This document shows, one piece after another, positions 59,765 through 64,000 of a stretch of 64,000 bases of DNA (position 1 is the first letter of the stretch; each line of letters starts with the position of its first letter). The stretch lies in NCBI GenBank assembly GCA_963556495.2, contig OY747710.1:35633000-35696999 (forward strand), read 5' to 3'. The position numbers and the translations under genes were made by a program. Origin of the DNA: Valencia hispanica. Lineage: Eukaryota; Chordata; Actinopteri; Cyprinodontiformes; Valenciidae. Under the pieces are notes generated by a model. The model worked only from the letters and a program-made list of their open reading frames with translations. It was not told the DNA's origin and did not search any database.

Positions 59765-61790
59765 TATAAAGTGTACAGGTGCAGATCCATCTTCCGGTCG
59801 GGTCTTGGGGGCAGCAGCTTAAGCAGAGAGACCCAGACTTCCCTCTCCCCAGCCACTTGGGCCAACTCCTCGGGAGGAATCCCACGGTGTTCCCAGGCCA
59901 GCCGAGAAACATAGTCCCTCCAGCGTGTCCTGGGTCTTCCCCTAGGCCTCCTCCCAGTAGGACATGCCTGGAACGCCTCACCAGGGAAGCATCCTTTCCA
60001 GATGCCCAAGCCATCTCGACTGATTCCTCTTGATGTGTAGATGCAGCGGCTCTTCTCTGATCCCCTTCCTGATGACCGAGCTTCTTAATCTATCTCTAAG
60101 GGAGACCCTAGACACCCTGCAGAGGAAACTCATTTCAGCCGCTTGTATCCTTGATCTCGTTCTTTCGGTCACTACCCAGAGTTAGTGACCATAGATGAGG
60201 GTAGGAACGTAAATCGACGGGTAAATCGAGAGCTCTTTCTTCACCACGACAAACCGGTAAAGCGCCCACATCACTGCATACGCCTTACGAATGTGCCTAT
60301 CAATCTCCCTCTCCATTTTTCCCTCATTCATGAACAAGACCCCCAGATACTTAAACTCCTCTACTTGGGGAAGGAACTCAACCCTTTTCTGGCTCAAGAC
60401 CATGGTCTCAGATTTAGAGGTGCTGATTCTCATCCCAGCTGCTTCACATGACCACATCATCTGCAAAAAGCAGAGATCCAATCCTGAGGCCAACGAAACG
60501 GATCCCCTCATCACTTTGGTTTAGCCTAGAAATCATGTCCATAAATATTATGAACAGAAATGTTGAGAAGCCCAACTTACTGCCGGCAACGTGAACCAAA
60601 CCCTGACACCGGTTGTAGAGGGACCTAACAGCCCGTATCAAGAGGCCTGGAACCCCATACTCCTGGAGTACCCCCCACAGGGCTCCCAGACGGACACAGT
60701 CGAACGCCTTCCCTAAGTCCACAAAACACAAGTAGACCGGTTGAGCGAATTCCTACACACCCTCTAGGATCTTGCTGAGGGTGTAGAGCTGGTCCAGTGT
60801 GTATGGTGTACATTTTAGGACATCCTCAGACATTAGCTGGCCTCAGACGTCAGACCATGGAAAAAAAAGCATTGCTTTTCATTAAAAAAGTTGTCATACC
60901 TCTGAGTGAAAGGCATCATACTAAAGGGTCTCAGAAAAAAACGTAGTCAGGTCTCAGAAAATATGGCATCAGAAAAAAAGTTCTGAGAAATAACGGCATC
61001 TAAAAAAAGGTATCAGAAAAAACGGTAACTCAATAACTCTTCAATGAGCTAGCAAAAAGCATTGGGCGGCATGGGGCATGCTTAGGCCACAGCACATTAA
61101 ATGTTTATAATTAATACATGTAGTGTATGTATTGTAAAACAACTTAGCTGGGATCTGACAGTAGTGACAGTAGAGAAATTTTTTTCTGATGCTGTTTATT
61201 CTAACAGCATTTTTTCTGAGACCTTTCTTTCTGATGCCGTTTTTTCTGAGACCTTTTTTGCTAAGATCTTTTTCCTGATGCCATTTACTCTGACGGCGTT
61301 TTTTCTGAGAGTTTTTTTTTCTAAGACCTTTTCTTGTGATGCCATTTATTCTGACAGCATTTTTCTCTGATGACGTTTTTTTCTGAGACCTTTCAGTCAG
61401 AGGTATGACAACTTTTTGAATGAAAAGCGATGATTTTTTTCTATGGTCTATGGTCCAACCATCTTTCGGACCCTCCTCTCTAGAACCCCTGAATAGACCT
61501 TACCAGGGAGGCTCAGAAGTGTGATCACCCTGTAGTTGGAACACACTCTGTGGTCACCACCCTGGTCTGCCAATCCAAGGGAACTGCCCCTGATGTCCAC
61601 GCAATTTTGCAGAGCCACATTAACCAACACAGCCCCACAATATCCAGAGCCTTAAGGAACTCCAGGCGAATCTCATCCACCCCCAGAGCCTTGCCACCAA
61701 GGAACTTTTTAACCACCTCTGTGACTTCAGCAACAGAGATTGGAGAGTCCGACCCAAAGAGAAAACCCAAAAAGAATCTATTAGCTTAAT
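59765..61790 (-). pseudogene. RTE/Rex3-type LINE ORF2, antisense, interrupted
   Basis: Minus-strand blocks in order from 61790: an 'EVVKKFLGGKALGVDEIRLE' pre-RT block; then, after an insertion, 'CFVDLGKAFDCVRLGALWGV' (motif A), LLFADDVVM (the FADD box); FKYLGVLFMNEGKMEREIDR; MTERTRSRIQAAEMSFLCRV; and the C-terminal CPTGRRPRGRPRTRWRDYVS near 59960. The order fits an RTE-clade element. It is frameshifted in several places. Confidence 0.82.
60853..61448. mobile_element. Inverted-repeat element with iterated motifs, inside the RTE LINE
   Basis: The outer arms are inverted copies: GACCATGGAAAAAA on the left and, reversed, GACCATAGAAAAAA on the right. Both continue with CTTTTCATT.AAAAAGTTGTCATACCTCTGA. 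Inward, both arms carry arrays of GGTCTCAGAAAAAA and GGCATCAGAAAAA (left) and their complements TCTGAGACC.TTTTT and CTGATGCCGTTTT (right, about ten units). LINE sequence resumes at about 61452. No coding capacity. Confidence 0.75.
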
Positions 61791-61799
61791 TTCACACAG

Positions 61800-62485
61800 A
61801 ATAGTTTAGAAAATAGTTTAGATTTATTTTGTGTAGGAAATACACCTTGTTAAAAGTTAATCAATTGTAACAGAATCACCAGTACATGGCATACATGTCA
61901 TATAAAACACTTTTGCAATAGGACCACACAGTGTTCTCCTAAAACCTTTCAGAAGATTGGAGTATACAGAGGGAGAGATCTTTGACCATTTGCCTTTGCA
62001 CAATTTCTCTAGATAGAGTCATGGGTCCTCTATTATGCTATCTTCTGTTCATCTCATCCCACAGGTTTTCTTTAGAATGTACGTCTGGAAACTGAGATAA
62101 CGATTGAGGCAGGTTAGTTTTGTGTTTAGTGAACAATTTCTCTATTGATTTGGTTACATCATTACTGAACGAACCAACAATGACCCCTTTTTCTGTTTAT
62201 TGGCAAAGAACACCTGATTTTCTTTTTTTTAAACTTTATTTCAAAAGGCATGGCTTTTTAGATAAAGCCCACAGCATCACATGTCTCCCATCATACTCAT
62301 AAGGTGCACATATTCATCCTTTGCTTCAAACAAACCCAGGTACTTTTTATTGAGTTCAATTTTGATCTCAACTGACGTTAGGACACTACAGGTAAAGTAT
62401 TCTTGCCCAGATTTGTTACCAGTGGCTAAAATAAATGGGCCCCTGCATCATAGTATATTCATGCCTGCTCAACTTAAATAATAAT

Positions 62486-62527
<42 letters not shown>

Positions 62528-62770
62528 GAGAACAAAACAAAATGGTTGTTACAACTATTTTACAAGGTTTTTAGGGGTGCCAAAATTGTCCAATTATTAA
62601 TAATAAAACAACAATTATTTCTTAATGTGGGGTTATTTTACCATTAAATAAATGTGCTCAAGTTAAAAGTTGGTCTGTGAGATTATGCTTCTGCAAAAAA
62701 ATATTCATTTCTAATGCTTAAAACTGATTTTTTTACCAGTGGTGTGATTACATTTGCCTGGCGCTGTATG
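61800..62770 (-). mobile_element. Tc1/mariner remnant, antisense, strongly decayed
   Basis: The segment AGAGGGAGAGATCTTTGACC, then TTTGCACAATTTCTCTAGAT and CATCTCATCCCACAGGTTTT, is the antisense N-terminal Tc1 transposase. It is followed by degraded sequence and a terminal-like end near 62770. Confidence 0.6.
62478..62523. repeat. (AAT)n microsatellite
   Basis: About 15 AAT units with slight interruption near the start. Confidence 0.9.
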
Positions 62771-62816
62771 TAAATACACACTTAATCGTCAACATACTGC
62801 AAATTCTATCAAGGTA

Positions 62817-63428
62817 CAGTGGGTACGGAAAGTATTCAGACCCCTTTAGATTTGTCCCTCTTTGTTTCATTGCAGCCATAAAATCAAAAAAGGTAATTTT
62901 ATTTCTCTTTAATGTAAACTCAGCACCTGATTTGACAGATAAAAACAGAAATGTAGAAATCTTTGCAAAGTTATTAAAAAAAGAAAAACTGAAATATCAC
63001 ATGGTCATAAGTATACAGACTCTTTGCTCAGTACTGAGTAGAAACACCCTTTTGAGCTAGTACAGCCATGAGTCTTCTTAGGAATGATGCATCAAGTTTT
63101 TCACACCTGGATTTGGGGATCCTCTGCCAGCCTTGCCTGTCAGGTTGGATGGTGAATGTTGGTGGACAGTCTTTTCAGGTCTCCCCAAAGACGCTCATCA
63201 GGGCTCTGGCTGGGCTAGTCAAGAACAGTCACAGAGTTTTCCGAAGTCACTCCTTTGTTATTTTACTGTAGCTGTGTGCTTATGGTCATTATCCTTTTGA
63301 AAGGTGAACCTTTGGCCCAGTCTGAGGTCCTGAGCACTCTGGAAGAGGTTTTCTTCCAGGATATCTCTGTACTTTGTGCCAAAAAGTTCAATCTTGGTCT
63401 CATCAGACCAGAGAATCTTTTTTTGTCA
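62817..63428 (-). mobile_element. Tc1/mariner 5' portion, broken
   Basis: The left end CAGTGGGTACGGAAAGTATT follows TA. The antisense transposase shows CTCCCCAAAGACGCTCATCA and later AAAAAGTTCAATCTTGGTCT (first catalytic Asp context). Internal sequence is deleted. It stops at about 63428 where a different element begins. Confidence 0.75.
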
Positions 63429-64000
63429 TAACCCCCTTTCAAACCGGCCATGAAAAATGGTAATTTTCTGGACTTTGTCTGTTTCACTTGATTCTGAAAG
63501 CAATCTTCCGGACCTTGTCCGGATATCCTTTACCGGTAATTTTACGGATGAAGACCTAGTAACAATAGCTGACTTTTCGCGGTATGGGGTTTGTGTTCAG
63601 ATTAACAGGTAATGTTCTGGGAAAGCTGGAGGGGTGTGGGGCGGCGGGGAAAAGGGAAGAGGGGACAGGGAACGCTGTGAGCGCACATGTTGATGACGTA
63701 TAAATGTCACTATTTTCCTTTCAGCTTCTTCATCTCTTAAGTGCGGAAGGGTTTCCATGTGCACAAAATTGCACACATCACAAAGACGAGCACTGCGAGT
63801 AGATATGCTGTTTCGTCTACCATCTTTGCAATAATCCCTTTGTTTGGGGAAAGGACATGTACGCCCGGCGCACTAAGTTTACGTAATATCCACATACAAC
63901 CCCCCACTCCCCCGCACCCCCCACCCCCCCGACATTCATCAGGATCCTCCGATACATTCCTTGCTGTGTGAAAGCAGCCGTAAGGCAATGTTCTGGAAAA
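63429..64000. other. Unidentified element cut by the window end
   Basis: It begins ACCCCCTTTCAAACCGGCCA where Tc1 sequence stops. It carries the motif GGYAATKTTCTGG three times (63459, 63608, 63984) and a variant GGTAATTTTACGG at 63535, as in subterminal repeats of DNA transposons. G/C-rich tracts occur near 63630-63665 and 63898-63932. No transposase was recognised. Confidence 0.4.

Overview
The window is vertebrate nuclear DNA, most likely from a ray-finned fish (probably a percomorph teleost). It is AT-rich and has long introns with canonical GT-AG sites. It is loaded with fish-type repeats: Tc1/mariner elements, L2/CR1-type and RTE/Rex3-type LINEs, hAT-like and piggyBac-like pieces, foldback elements and long microsatellites. 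There are no bacterial genes, operons or CRISPR arrays.

One complete host gene is present on the + strand: ddc, aromatic-L-amino-acid decarboxylase (DOPA/5-HTP decarboxylase). I rebuilt it exon by exon. A TATA box and two inverted CCAAT boxes (about 8652-8729) precede a probable untranslated exon 1 (about 8753-8877), followed by 13 coding exons from 10699 to 34179. The joined coding sequence is 1443 nt, or 480 codons plus a stop, the same length as mammalian DDC. Lys303, His192, Asp271 and Tyr332 all fall at their expected positions. One coding exon is only 20 nt long.

A second host gene may begin in the right half. A clean 5' splice donor ends a pyrimidine-rich stretch near 50535. An exon at 59471-59630 encodes 45 residues with an uncleaved-signal or membrane-anchor helix and ends in a clean donor. 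That gene would continue past the window and I could not name it.

The rest is mobile DNA. Region by region: 0-8.6 kb holds an AT-rich flank and LINE/Tc1 fragments. 8.6-34.4 kb is ddc, whose introns carry a LINE RT/endonuclease relic (12.9-14.0 kb), Tc1 copies (14.2, 19.3, 21.4-22.9, 23.0, 27.6 and 33.0 kb), a foldback element (25.35-26.10 kb) and an L2 with a nested LINE (27.8-30.3 kb). 37.1-42.6 kb holds a nearly full-length antisense L2-type LINE, with an SGNH-like ORF1 and an endonuclease-RT ORF2, split by a 1143-bp hAT-like element. 44-48.5 kb holds a Tc1 relic, a hairpin and a LINE 3' piece. 50.6 kb is a TA microsatellite. 52.0-53.9 kb is a Tc1 element whose interior is replaced by intron-containing piggyBac transposase sequence. 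54.2-56.0 kb is an L2 RT ending in a 135-bp TTGCC array. 58-59 kb is a Tc1 relic. 59.8-61.8 kb is an antisense RTE LINE split by an unusual inverted-repeat element. 61.8-64 kb holds two Tc1 relics and an unidentified element cut by the window edge.

I found no clear new multi-gene system. The most unusual items are the Tc1/piggyBac chimera, the foldback elements with iterated motifs, the hairpins, and the leader and active-site details of ddc. All family assignments come from reading and memory, without database searches.
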